In this document: one piece after another, positions 1-7,717 of the stretch
Position numbering within the stretch: position 1 is the stretch's first letter
Layout of the letters: each line of letters begins with the position of its first letter
Source of the DNA: JBBIRM01 sp964517975
GTDB lineage: Bacteria > Desulfobacterota > BSN033 > UBA1163
Assembly (NCBI GenBank): GCA_964517975.1
Contig: CAZFDM010000155.1
Location: 1-34,890 of the forward strand
DNA length: 34,890 nt
Reading direction: 5' to 3'
Program-made: the position numbers and the translations under genes
The notes under the pieces: model-generated
Database searches by the model: none
What the model saw: the letters and a program-made list of their open reading frames with translations, nothing else
What the model was told of the DNA's origin: nothing

Positions 1-70
1 TCATGCCCTGCATGCTCTCGTTGCACATGGCATATCTGAATCCGGGCCAATCGGATCGCACTTTCGCCAA
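1..70 (-). CDS. Partial 5' end of a possible sugar-phosphate isomerase/epimerase-like TIM-barrel protein
   Basis: Only the first 23 codons lie in the window; the gene runs off the left edge on the minus strand. The start is TTG at 70, chosen because AAGGAG lies five bases upstream (plus-strand 76-81). The visible peptide contains GFRYAMCNESMQGM. This resembles the first beta strand of AP-endonuclease-2-type sugar phosphate isomerases/epimerases, which often begin with a short 'xxAICNExF' stretch. That resemblance is from memory and covers very few residues, so the family call is tentative. The gene would be transcribed divergently from the HdrA cluster. Confidence 0.4.
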   Translation of the reverse strand, partial: MAKVRSDWPGFRYAMCNESMQGM

Positions 71-177
71 TTCTTCTCCTTTTCTTTCCAATGATCCCAA
101 AGGTTATCAGAGTGAAATCAGAAGAGCAAGTAGGTACAGAGAGCCTAGGCGAACAGAATGATGAACATCTTCTTGTA

Positions 178-220
178 GGGGCGATTCATGTCGGAGACTC
201 GACTCTACGAGAATCGCCCC
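178..220. repeat. GGGGCGATTC/GAATCGCCCC hairpin repeat
   Basis: A perfect 10-bp inverted repeat, GGGGCGATTC at 178-187 and GAATCGCCCC at 211-220, encloses a 23-base loop. It looks like the GTAGGGGCGA-type intergenic palindromes common in environmental bacterial genomes. There is no T-tract on either side, so it is not a standard intrinsic terminator. Confidence 0.7.
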
Positions 221-312
221 GACTCCCTCTGCCCTCTCCACGGCGAGAAAAGAACCCAAAAGGAATGAACTGGAGAGCATCCGGACATCGCCTTGGTTAA
301 AGAAAAAAAATC

Positions 313-378
313 ATGGAATGGCGGGCAAACAGATTGGCTTGGCCAAATTTCCAATATTCCATCATTCCATCATTCCAT
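313..378. repeat. Imperfect palindrome made of ATTCCATC units before the first HdrA gene
   Basis: ATGGAATG at 313-320 is mirrored by CATTCCAT at 371-378. The right arm is a run of ATTCCATC near-repeats, and a TTGGCCAA palindrome sits in the loop. An open frame continuous with the HdrA gene passes through this stretch, but it is low-complexity and I regard it as untranslated. Confidence 0.5.
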
Positions 379-396
379 GAAGGTAATCCATTGGAC

Positions 397-2652
397 ATGA
401 GCAACGAAGAATTCAAAGAGATAGTTCCAGAGGTCCTTGTGATCGGTGCCGGCATTGCTGGAATGCAAGCCGCTCTCGACATTGCGGATAAGGGCTTTAA
501 GGTCCACCTGGTGGAGAAGGATCCTTCCATCGGCGGCCACATGGCTCAACTGGATAAGACTTTCCCGACCCTCGACTGTTCAGCCTGCATCATTACACCT
601 AAGATGGTTGACACCGCAAACCATCCAAATATTAACCTTCTCACTTATTCAGAGGTAATCTATATAGAAGGATCTGCAGGGGATTTCAAGGTCAAGGTAA
701 AAAGAAAACCTCGCTATATAGATGTGACCAAATGTACCGCCTGCGCCGATTGTGTTTCCCAATGTCCAGTCACCCTCCCCAATGAATTTGATATGGGGTT
801 AGGAAAAAGAAAGGCTATTTATATCCCCTTCCCTCAGGCTGTTCCCCTCAAATATACCATTGACCGGAGAGGGATCCCCCCTTGCACAGCCTCCTGCCCT
901 CTCCACTGCAATGTTCAGGGCTATGTGGCCCTTATCTCCTCGGGAAAGTTTAAGGAGGCCCTTGCCCTGGTTCGGGAAAAACTTCCTTTCCCACGAATCC
1001 TTGCCTATGCCTGTTCCCATCCCTGTGAGAGAGAATGTAAAAGGATTGAGGAAGATCACCCCATCTCGATCTGCGATTTAAAAAGGTTTCTTGTCGATCA
1101 TGTCCAGGAACCCGATTTTGAATTCACTCTGGCTGAAGAAAAAGATAAAAAGATAGCCATTATTGGCTCCGGTCCTTCGGGATTAATGGCGGCACACGAT
1201 CTAAGAAGGATGGGATATCGTGTGACGATCTTCGAATCTAAGAACGAGATCGGAGGTCTTTTAACCCATGGCTTTCCATCCTACAGATTGCCAAGAGAAA
1301 TAATTGAGAAGGACCTCTCGATCATCCCCAAGATGGGGATAGAAATTCGCCTCAATACCGAAGTGGGAAGAGATCTTTCCGCGGATCATCTCATTCAGAA
1401 CTTTGATGCCATATTCATAGCTGTGGGTGCAACAAATGCAGAACAGATGACCCATCTCTTTAAAGGTTTGAAGAAAAGTAGAAGGGGCACCATCCAGGTC
1501 CACCCACTCACCCTTGAAACAGACCTGAAGGGAGTTTTTGCAGGGGGAGATGCAGTGACTGGACCAGGAACAATTGTCGAGTCCATGGCTCATGGAAGAA
1601 AGGCAGCCATTTCGATTGACCGTTACCTCCGAGGGGAAGATCTGATCTCGGGAAGGGAATTGGAGGGAATACAGATCTCCCCCATGAGAACTCAATTACC
1701 CGACTCTAAAAGAGAAGAAAGAGAAACCTTACCTGAAATGGTTAAACCTCTTAAGCCCGGCCTCACCATGGAAGAAGCCGTCAAAGAAGCCAGTCGTTGT
1801 CTTAGTTGTGGGGGATGCTCGGATTGTGGAGAATGCGCTAAATATTGTCAACCTAAAGCCGTAGTTTATGAAATGAAGGAGGAGATTATTGACCTACGCG
1901 TAGGTGCCATTTTGGTTGCAACAGGCTTTGATCCTTTCAATCCAAAGGACAAACCCGAATTCGGATATGGGATCTATCCCAATGTCCTCCAGGGGCTTGA
2001 ATTGGAGAGGCTCTGCTCTGCATCGGGACCTACAAAAGGCGAGATTGTGATCCAGGGAAAGAAACCAAAGGATATCGTCTTCATCCACTGTGTGGGATCA
2101 AGGGATCATACAGTCGGCAATGAATACTGCTCGAGGGTGTGCTGTATGTATACAGCCAAACAGGCCCACCTTCTCAGGGATAAGATTCCGGAAGCCCATA
2201 TCACAGTTCTCTACATGGATGTGAGGGCATTCGGGAAGGGGTTTGAAGAATTTTATGAAAGGGTTCAGAAAGAAGAGATCATCTATCGGAGAGGAAACCC
2301 CTCGGAGGTTTACCGAAAGAATGGAAGGTTAGTAGTCAGGGGAGAGGACACCCTCTTAGGAGAACCCTTTGAATTAGAAGCAGACTTAGTCGTTTTGGCC
2401 TCAGGACTTGTTCCCCGAAAAGAAGACGATTTTTTAAAAAACATGTTGGGGCTGGAAAGTTCTTCTGATAAATTTTATGCCGAGGCCTCTGGTCTCGATC
2501 CTATTGTGACCAAGGTTGAAGGAATCTTCCTCGCAGGATGCTGTCAGGGACCAAAGGACATCCCAGATACGGTGGCACAGGCCAGTGGTGCAGCCTCTTT
2601 GGCCTGTGCCCTGCTTGCAAAAGGAAGGAGAGTCGTGAATCGTGATCCGTGA
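397..2652 (+). CDS. HdrA-like flavoprotein with a shortened GltD/NfnB-like insertion
   Basis: About 751 residues, probably a cytoplasmic Fe-S flavoprotein that moves electrons in a heterodisulfide-reductase-like complex. In order: FAD motif GAGIAGMQAA near residue 20, the HdrA signature DCSAC (Cys61, Cys64), ferredoxin-type KCTACADCVSQCP near 112, a GltD/NfnB-like insertion from about 161 to 417 with its own FAD motif GSGPSG near 255, a dense CxxCxxCxxCxxC stretch near 465, and the HdrA cluster motif EYCSRVCC near 576. It lacks the N-terminal CHCG domain and the C-terminal 2[4Fe-4S] ferredoxin that its neighbour has. The insertion is only about 255 residues against roughly 450 for GltD, and the NAD(P)-binding half appears missing. 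ATG 397 is chosen over upstream frame extensions in repeat DNA; TTG 391, seven bases after AAGG, is possible. Family call is solid; partners are unknown. Confidence 0.85.
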   Translation: MSNEEFKEIVPEVLVIGAGIAGMQAALDIADKGFKVHLVEKDPSIGGHMAQLDKTFPTLDCSACIITPKMVDTANHPNINLLTYSEVIYIEGSAGDFKVKVKRKPRYIDVTKCTACADCVSQCPVTLPNEFDMGLGKRKAIYIPFPQAVPLKYTIDRRGIPPCTASCPLHCNVQGYVALISSGKFKEALALVREKLPFPRILAYACSHPCERECKRIEEDHPISICDLKRFLVDHVQEPDFEFTLAEEKDKKIAIIGSGPSGLMAAHDLRRMGYRVTIFESKNEIGGLLTHGFPSYRLPREIIEKDLSIIPKMGIEIRLNTEVGRDLSADHLIQNFDAIFIAVGATNAEQMTHLFKGLKKSRRGTIQVHPLTLETDLKGVFAGGDAVTGPGTIVESMAHGRKAAISIDRYLRGEDLISGRELEGIQISPMRTQLPDSKREERETLPEMVKPLKPGLTMEEAVKEASRCLSCGGCSDCGECAKYCQPKAVVYEMKEEIIDLRVGAILVATGFDPFNPKDKPEFGYGIYPNVLQGLELERLCSASGPTKGEIVIQGKKPKDIVFIHCVGSRDHTVGNEYCSRVCCMYTAKQAHLLRDKIPEAHITVLYMDVRAFGKGFEEFYERVQKEEIIYRRGNPSEVYRKNGRLVVRGEDTLLGEPFELEADLVVLASGLVPRKEDDFLKNMLGLESSSDKFYAEASGLDPIVTKVEGIFLAGCCQGPKDIPDTVAQASGAASLACALLAKGRRVVNRDP

Positions 2653-2708
2653 ATGGTGAATTATAAAAAAAATTATACCAATCACGAGTCACGAATCACG
2701 AACCACGA
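2633..2708. repeat. Palindromic repeat of CGTGAATC/GATTCACG words spanning an HdrA stop codon
   Basis: The left arm (about 2633-2665) and right arm (about 2677-2708) are reverse complements with only a few mismatches over some 25 bases, and each arm is made of reiterated TCGTGAATC-like words. The left arm encodes the last residues of the first HdrA protein and supplies its stop codon. The right arm ends immediately before the start of the second HdrA gene. An A-rich centre separates the arms. Confidence 0.75.
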
Positions 2709-2711
2709 AAT

Positions 2712-4646
2712 ATGAAGATCGGTGTCTATATCTGTCATTGCGGGATCAATATTGCGGCGACTGTGGATATTGCAAAGGTAACAGAGTTCGCACAGTCTCT
2801 TCCCAATGTTGCGATCGCCCGAAATTATCAATACATGTGCTCCGATCCTGGCCAGGATTTGATTAAAAACGATATTAAACATTTGGCTCTTGATCGTATT
2901 GTCGTAGCCGCTTGCTCTCCAAGAATGCATGAACCTACTTACCGGAATGTCTGTCGCCAAGCAGGACTTAACCCCTACTATTTTGAGATGTCCAATATCC
3001 GAGAACAGTGTTCCTGGGTCCATCAGGATAAAGAGGAAGCGACGAAAAAGGCGATGGATTTGATTGCCTCCGCAGTGGCCAAGGTCTCCCTTCATGAACC
3101 CCTCGAGGAAAACGAGGTTGGGGTGACTCCTTCTTCCTTGGTGATTGGGGGAGGCATTGCAGGAATTCAGGCCGCTCTTGACATCGCTCATTCTGGTTTT
3201 GAGGTTTATCTTGTAGAAAAATCTCCGACTCTGGGCGGACACCTCTTACAGATTGATCGGGTCCTACCCAATCTGGTAGAAACCTCATCCTTCCTTCTTA
3301 AAAAGATGGAAGAGGTGGGAAATCATCCACGAATTCACCTTCTCACCAATAGCGAGGTGAAAGAGATAGAAGGGTTTATCGGCAATTTCAAAGTCAGGAT
3401 TAAACATGATCCCACATACGTAGACCAAGAAAGGTGCAGGGTTTGTAAAAAATGTGAAGAGGTCTGTCCCGTTGAAGTTCCAAACGAATTCAATTTGGGA
3501 TGGTCGAAAAGAAAAGCCATCTATCTCCCTTCTCCCCATGCCATTCCTCACCGTTATCTTATTGATCCCCAAAACTGTCTCTTCCTCCAGAAGGGGGATT
3601 GTGGTAAGTGTAAGGAAATCTGCCCTGAAGGGGCAATTCAGTTTGAAGAGGTAGGGATGGAGGTCCAGGTCGAAGTGGGAACGATCGTTGTGGCAACAGG
3701 GTATGACCTCTTTGATCCCAAACTTAAACCTGAATTGGGTTATGGCCTTTATCAAAATGTGATCACTGCTTTGGAATTTGAAAGATTGATCTCTGAGAGT
3801 GGTCCTACCCAAGGGAAACTGCTCATTAATGGCAAGGAGCCCAAGAACATTCTCTTTATTCAATGTGTTGGATCGAGGGATAAAACGGTGGGCAATGAAT
3901 ATTGTTCGAGGGTCTGCTGTATGTTTACAGCCAAACAGGCTTATCTGCTCAAAGAGAGACTCCCTGAAGCAAAAGTGACGGTTTGTTATATTGATATAAG
4001 GGCTTTTGCAAAGGGAATGGAAGAATTCTATGAGCAGGTTCAGAAGAAGGGCGTCCTCTATCGGAAAGGAATTCCTTCGGAAATCTATCAGAGATCCGGA
4101 CAGTTGATCGTTAGGGCAGATGACGAACTCTTAGGAGAACCTTACGAGGAAGTAGTGGACTTAGTCGTTTTAGCCACTGGGCTCACCCAGAGAAAAGATG
4201 CAGATCATCTTCGAACCCTTCTCAAACTTTCCCAGGGTCCTGATCGGTTCTATTTGGAGGCTCATCCCAAACTAAGACCCCTCGATACGGCTACAGATGG
4301 CATCTTTCTGGCTGGCACCTGTCAAGGTCCAAAGGATATCCTCGATACCCTCTCTCAGGCCCACGGCGCTGCTTCGAGAGCAACCATCCCTCTCTTTACA
4401 AAAAAGGTGAGGATTGAACCCATCACCGCGAACGTCGATCCCCTGATCTGCGCAGGCTGTGGTCTCTGCGAACAGATTTGCGAATACCGAGCCTTGAAGG
4501 TCGATCCCTATAAAAAAGTAATGACCGTCAATGAGGCCCTCTGCAAGGGATGTGGTGCCTGTAATGCTACCTGCCCTTCTGGGGCCATCAGTTTAAGGCA
4601 CTTTCGGGCAGAACAGATCATTGCTCAAATCAGAGAACTCTGTTAG
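2712..4646 (+). CDS. hdrA: HdrA-like flavoprotein with N-terminal CHCG and C-terminal ferredoxin domains
   Basis: A 644-residue HdrA-family protein, expected to bind FAD and several [4Fe-4S] clusters. In order: N-terminal HdrA domain starting with CHCGINI (residues 9-15), FAD motif GGGIAGIQAA near 144, cluster motif CRVCKKCEEVCP near 241, an inserted ferredoxin motif ending CGKCKEICP near 300, the HdrA motif EYCSRVCC near 396, and two ferredoxin motifs CAGCGLCEQICE (about 579) and CKGCGACNATCP (about 610). The DCSxC motif of other HdrA proteins is replaced by ETSSF near residue 188. It follows the previous HdrA gene after a palindromic repeat, and the two proteins complement each other in domains. 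No clear ribosome-binding site precedes ATG 2712. No HdrB, HdrC, MvhD or Flx partner is in the window, so the electron donor and acceptor are unknown. Confidence 0.9.
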   Translation: MKIGVYICHCGINIAATVDIAKVTEFAQSLPNVAIARNYQYMCSDPGQDLIKNDIKHLALDRIVVAACSPRMHEPTYRNVCRQAGLNPYYFEMSNIREQCSWVHQDKEEATKKAMDLIASAVAKVSLHEPLEENEVGVTPSSLVIGGGIAGIQAALDIAHSGFEVYLVEKSPTLGGHLLQIDRVLPNLVETSSFLLKKMEEVGNHPRIHLLTNSEVKEIEGFIGNFKVRIKHDPTYVDQERCRVCKKCEEVCPVEVPNEFNLGWSKRKAIYLPSPHAIPHRYLIDPQNCLFLQKGDCGKCKEICPEGAIQFEEVGMEVQVEVGTIVVATGYDLFDPKLKPELGYGLYQNVITALEFERLISESGPTQGKLLINGKEPKNILFIQCVGSRDKTVGNEYCSRVCCMFTAKQAYLLKERLPEAKVTVCYIDIRAFAKGMEEFYEQVQKKGVLYRKGIPSEIYQRSGQLIVRADDELLGEPYEEVVDLVVLATGLTQRKDADHLRTLLKLSQGPDRFYLEAHPKLRPLDTATDGIFLAGTCQGPKDILDTLSQAHGAASRATIPLFTKKVRIEPITANVDPLICAGCGLCEQICEYRALKVDPYKKVMTVNEALCKGCGACNATCPSGAISLRHFRAEQIIAQIRELC

Positions 4647-4693
4647 TTCGGAGTTTGTAGTTCATTATTCATCATTCATCATTCATCGTTATT

Positions 4694-5218
4694 ATGGAAA
4701 GGGGTCTTATCCAGGTCTATACTGGGGATGGAAAAGGGAAAACCACTGCAGCCTTGGGATTGGCCTTTAGGGCAGTGGGGCATGGGCTAAAGGTATTGAT
4801 CGTTCAATTTATGAAAGGGACAACGGGTGAGGGTGAAGTCGAATCTGCCAAGAAATTATCTCCTCTGTTAACCATAAAAATGATTGGTCGGGATACATTT
4901 GTCTCAAAGGTTGCTCCAGATTCCATTGATATTCAACTGGCCCAGGAAGGATTTTCTTTTGTAAAAAAGGTCATGGAGAATCAGGAATATGATATCATTA
5001 TCCTTGATGAGATTAATCTGGCCGTTGATTATGGGTTAATCCCTCTGGGCGACCTTCTTTCACTGATGGATTTAAAACCCCCTGGAGTGGAACTGGTGTT
5101 GACAGGGAGAAATCCAAAACCAGAAGTATTGGAAAAGGCTGATCTGGTCACGGAGATGGTTGAAAGAAAACATTACTACAAAAGGGGGATGAAAGCCAGA
5201 GAGGGAATTGAAATCTGA
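4694..5218 (+). CDS. cobO: Cob(I)yrinic acid a,c-diamide adenosyltransferase (CobO/BtuR type)
   Basis: 174 residues, close to the usual CobO/CobA size. The enzyme transfers the 5'-deoxyadenosyl group of ATP to reduced corrinoid, yielding adenosylcobalamin. The P-loop GDGKGKTT is at residues 11-18, followed by the family signature VLIVQFMKG and a Walker-B-like IIILDEINLAVDYG. It lies directly upstream of an AdoCbl-dependent mutase, so its likely job is to supply and repair that cofactor. Flavoproteins can reduce cobalamin for adenosyltransferases, so the adjacent HdrA proteins might provide electrons, but that is speculation. No Shine-Dalgarno sequence is evident before ATG 4694; the spacer consists of ATTCATC repeats (4661-4687). 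Confidence 0.93.
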   Translation: MERGLIQVYTGDGKGKTTAALGLAFRAVGHGLKVLIVQFMKGTTGEGEVESAKKLSPLLTIKMIGRDTFVSKVAPDSIDIQLAQEGFSFVKKVMENQEYDIIILDEINLAVDYGLIPLGDLLSLMDLKPPGVELVLTGRNPKPEVLEKADLVTEMVERKHYYKRGMKAREGIEI

Positions 5219-5228
5219 TTCGGTGTCA

Positions 5229-5275
5229 GTGATTCGTGTGTGTGAAGGTTAAGGAATTTATGAATCACAATTCAC
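5229..5275. repeat. Imperfect palindromic spacer repeat (GTGATTCGTG / GAATCACAATTCAC)
   Basis: The left arm beginning GTGATTCGTG at 5229 is partly complementary to GAATCACAATTCAC at 5262-5275. It uses the same word vocabulary as the repeat at 2633-2708 and lies between cobO and the mutase. There is no T-tract. Confidence 0.45.
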
Positions 5276-5305
5276 AAAAACGGTACACGAAAAGAAGGGG
5301 GCCAA

Positions 5306-6979
5306 ATGTTTAAAGAAGACCAACTCAAAAAGATCGGAGAGGGAAAAAGAAAGTGGACAGAGGACCTTTCAAAAATTCTTTCTGAAACTCCAGAACGTCT
5401 TCCTCGCTTCACGACCATCTCAGATTTGGAGATCAAAGGTCTCTATACCCCGGAGGATATCGAGGGCTTAGATTATTCAAAGGATATCGGCTTCCCTGGA
5501 ATCTATCCCTTTACCCGAGGAATTCAACCCTCTATGTATCGGGGGAGACTCTGGACCATGAGAATGTTCTCTGGTTTAGGGGGACCAGAGGAGACCAACA
5601 AACGTTTCCATTATCTCTTGGCTCACGGTGAAACAGGTCTATCCATTGCCTTCCACTACCCAACCCTCATGGGATATGATAGTGATTCCCCAATGTCCCG
5701 AGGAGAGGTTGGAAAATGTGGAGTCGCCATTGATACGCTTAAGGATATGGAAATCCTCTTTGAAGGAATTCCCCTCGATAAGGTCACCACCTCGATGACA
5801 ATCAACCCTCCTGCCTCTATCTTATTGGCCATGTATATTGTAGTTGCAGAAAAACAGGGAGTGAGTAAAAAAGACATTGGTGGAACGATCCAGAATGATA
5901 TGCTTAAGGAGTTTATTGCGCAGAAAACCTTTATGCTTCCTCCTAAGCCCTCTCTTAAAATCATTGTGGATACCATCGAATACTGTACCAAAGAGGTTCC
6001 TCGCTGGAATACGATCAGCATTAGTGGGTATCATATTCGCGAAGCTGGAGCCACTGCTGTCCAGGAGCTTGCTTTTACCCTGGCGGATGGGATTGCCTAT
6101 GTGGAGGCCGCTATGGAAAGGGGCCTCAATGTGGATGACTTTGCTCCAAGGCTCTCTTTCTTCTTCGATTCCCATATTGACTTTTTTGAAGAGATCGCAA
6201 AATTCAGAGCCGCCCGGCGAATGTGGGCAAAGATCATGCGAGAGCGCTTCCTTGCAAAAAATCCCCGTTCTTGGATGCTCCGTTTCCACACCCAAACTGC
6301 TGGATGTTCCTTAACCGCTCAGCAGCCTTATAATAATGTGGTTCGAACCGCTTATGAAGCCCTTGCCGCAGTCTTAGGGGGGACTCAATCCCTTCATACC
6401 AACTCTTTAGACGAAACCTATGCAATCCCGACTGAAGAAGCGGCCACCATTGCCCTCCGAACCCAACAAATCCTTGCTGAAGAGACTGGAGTGGTCAACA
6501 CCATTGACCCTCTGGCAGGTTCTTATTTTGTTGAAGCCTTGACCAATAGAATAGAAGAACAGGCATGGGAATATATAAAAAAGATTGATGAAATGGGGGG
6601 AATGGTTGCTGCCATCGAAAGGGGTTATCCCCAAGCCGAGATAGCAGAATCTGCATATAGATATCAAAAACAGATCGATTCAGGGGAGAAGGTCTTAGTA
6701 GGTGTGAATAAATATGTAACAGATCATCCTCCCATTACGATCTGGAGGATGAAACCAGAGATTGAAGAGAGACAACTCAGGAGGCTTCGTCAAGTGAAGG
6801 AGACCCGAAATAGCCAAAAGGTAAAAGAACTGCTCCAAAAAATCCGTGAGGCCTCTCAAAATGGGGAAAATCTCATGCCTCACCTCATCAATGCGGTAAG
6901 GGAATATGCCACGATTCAAGAAATCTGTGATGTCTGGAGAGAAGTTTTTGGGAGATATTCGGATCCGGGATATTTTTAA
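5306..6979 (+). CDS. AdoCbl-dependent acyl-CoA mutase large subunit, isobutyryl-CoA-mutase-like pocket
   Basis: 557 residues, the usual length of a large (TIM-barrel) subunit lacking the B12 domain. The family signature SISGYHIREAGATAVQELAF and the RFHTQTAGCSLTAQQ and LGGTQSLHTN blocks are intact. The two residues that read the substrate's second acyl group in methylmalonyl-CoA mutase (Tyr89 and Arg207, P. freudenreichii numbering) are Phe88 (RMFSG) and Gln206 (EFIAQKT) here, and the local PTLMGYDSD also matches the isobutyryl-CoA mutase side of the family. The 2-hydroxyisobutyryl-CoA mutase residues (Ile and Asp) are absent: the positions hold Phe88 and Ala115. An unusual His117 replaces the normally conserved Asp in the FDxPT motif. 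The probable substrate is a non-carboxylated branched acyl-CoA such as isobutyryl- or pivalyl-CoA. AAGGGGG precedes ATG 5306. The matching B12 subunit follows. Confidence 0.88.
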   Translation: MFKEDQLKKIGEGKRKWTEDLSKILSETPERLPRFTTISDLEIKGLYTPEDIEGLDYSKDIGFPGIYPFTRGIQPSMYRGRLWTMRMFSGLGGPEETNKRFHYLLAHGETGLSIAFHYPTLMGYDSDSPMSRGEVGKCGVAIDTLKDMEILFEGIPLDKVTTSMTINPPASILLAMYIVVAEKQGVSKKDIGGTIQNDMLKEFIAQKTFMLPPKPSLKIIVDTIEYCTKEVPRWNTISISGYHIREAGATAVQELAFTLADGIAYVEAAMERGLNVDDFAPRLSFFFDSHIDFFEEIAKFRAARRMWAKIMRERFLAKNPRSWMLRFHTQTAGCSLTAQQPYNNVVRTAYEALAAVLGGTQSLHTNSLDETYAIPTEEAATIALRTQQILAEETGVVNTIDPLAGSYFVEALTNRIEEQAWEYIKKIDEMGGMVAAIERGYPQAEIAESAYRYQKQIDSGEKVLVGVNKYVTDHPPITIWRMKPEIEERQLRRLRQVKETRNSQKVKELLQKIREASQNGENLMPHLINAVREYATIQEICDVWREVFGRYSDPGYF

Positions 6980-7039
6980 CCCCTCCCCCACCTTCCCTCA
7001 AAAAGGGAAAGGGATAGGGACGGGATGATGGAGGAGCGC

Positions 7040-7441
7040 ATGGAACGAAAGGTTCGAATCCTGATTGCAAAACCAGGGTTGGATGGACACGACCGAGGGG
7101 CCAAGGTGATTGCTCGGGGGTTTCGGGATGCAGGCTTTGAGGTCATCTACACAGGGCTTCACCAGACACCTGAACAGATTGTTTCGGCTGCCATCCAAGA
7201 AGATGTGGATGCCATTGGACTCTCGATCCTTTCTGGGGCTCATGATTACATATTTCCAGAGGTCATCGAGTTACTTAAAAAGAAGGGGGCAGAGGATATC
7301 GTCGTCTTTGGAGGTGGGATAATTCCTGAAGAGGACATTCCTGCATTGACTCAATGTGGGGTTAAAGCCATTTTCACTCCTGGCACCCCTATTGAAGAAG
7401 CCGTTAATTGGGTTAAAGAAAATATTAAGCCCCGAAAGTAA
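7040..7441 (+). CDS. B12-binding small subunit of the first acyl-CoA mutase
   Basis: 133 residues, a stand-alone cobalamin-binding domain of the mutase family. The base-off/His-on signature LDGHDRGAK (DxHxxG) is near residue 13, with the SxL motif (SILSG) and the GGG loop (FGGGIIPEED) further on. The lower axial ligand is the His in DGHDRG. ATG 7040 is preferred over 7025 and 7028 because GGAGG lies five bases upstream and the protein then begins, as relatives do, just before the first beta strand. It follows the large subunit after a short C- and G-rich spacer and should assemble with it. Confidence 0.93.
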   Translation: MERKVRILIAKPGLDGHDRGAKVIARGFRDAGFEVIYTGLHQTPEQIVSAAIQEDVDAIGLSILSGAHDYIFPEVIELLKKKGAEDIVVFGGGIIPEEDIPALTQCGVKAIFTPGTPIEEAVNWVKENIKPRK

Positions 7442-7457
7442 TGGTATCTAACTATTG

Positions 7458-7478
7458 AATAAATTTTGAAAATTTATT
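7458..7478. promoter_or_regulatory. Perfect AT-rich palindrome (AATAAATTTT g AAAATTTATT)
   Basis: Ten bases on each side of a single G are perfectly self-complementary. It lies 17 bases after the stop of the B12 subunit gene and just upstream of a good promoter. It could be a binding site for a dimeric regulator or a weak AT-rich terminator; the sequence does not decide. Confidence 0.5.
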
Positions 7479-7505
7479 TAGAGCCAAATTTTTTAAAATA
7501 ACATC

Positions 7506-7534
7506 TTGACCTAAAATTCAAAATTGGATATTCT
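7506..7534 (+). promoter_or_regulatory. Predicted sigma-70 promoter for the thiolase/DUF35 genes
   Basis: TTGACC at 7506-7511 and TATTCT at 7529-7534 are separated by exactly 17 bases. The predicted transcript would begin near 7541 and carry a leader of about 175 bases. That leader includes a small CCACTT/AAGTGG stem (7561-7566 with 7585-7590). It suggests the thiolase block can be transcribed independently of the upstream mutase genes. Confidence 0.55.
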
Positions 7535-7717
7535 TGGGAGTGTAAAATTATATTTTTTTTCCACTTTATCTTACAGTTTACGTTAAGTGGATTTTTATAA
7601 TTTCTAAATAGGTTAAACTCCTCACTGAGTATTCTGATTTCTGAATTTGAAAAGGAAGGAGGTGAAGGGTTTATCAGTCCAAAGTGAAAAGTATAAAGGA
7701 AAGGAGGAAAAACTAAG

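Larger units (their letters stand above)
71..396. other. Divergent intergenic region upstream of the HdrA cluster
   Basis: This spacer separates the leftward partial gene from the first HdrA gene. It holds a GC-rich hairpin (178-220) and a palindromic repeat (313-378). A short open frame at 91-300 has no family features and overlaps the hairpin, so it is not called as a gene. I could not identify a convincing -35/-10 pair, although a promoter for the rightward operon should lie here. Confidence 0.5.

Noticed and set aside
91..300. Small open frame between the window edge and the HdrA gene
   Set aside because: It runs through the GGGGCGATTC hairpin repeat, has no ribosome-binding site and no recognisable composition or motif.
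3285..3863. A 192-codon open frame antisense to the second HdrA gene
   Set aside because: It mirrors a strongly conserved coding region, has no family features and no ribosome-binding site; it is a shadow frame.
4661..4687. ATTCATC tandem units as a CRISPR or regulatory array
   Set aside because: Only about three short units with no spacers; it belongs to the general word-repeat style of these intergenic regions.
5306..6979. 2-Hydroxyisobutyryl-CoA mutase as the identity of the first mutase
   Set aside because: The enzyme's diagnostic Ile and Asp positions hold Phe88 and Ala115 here, so the isobutyryl-type reading fits better.
7442..7717. Cobalamin riboswitch before the B12-related genes
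   Set aside because: No B12-box-like conserved sequence or suitable multi-stem fold could be found; the region is short and AT-rich.
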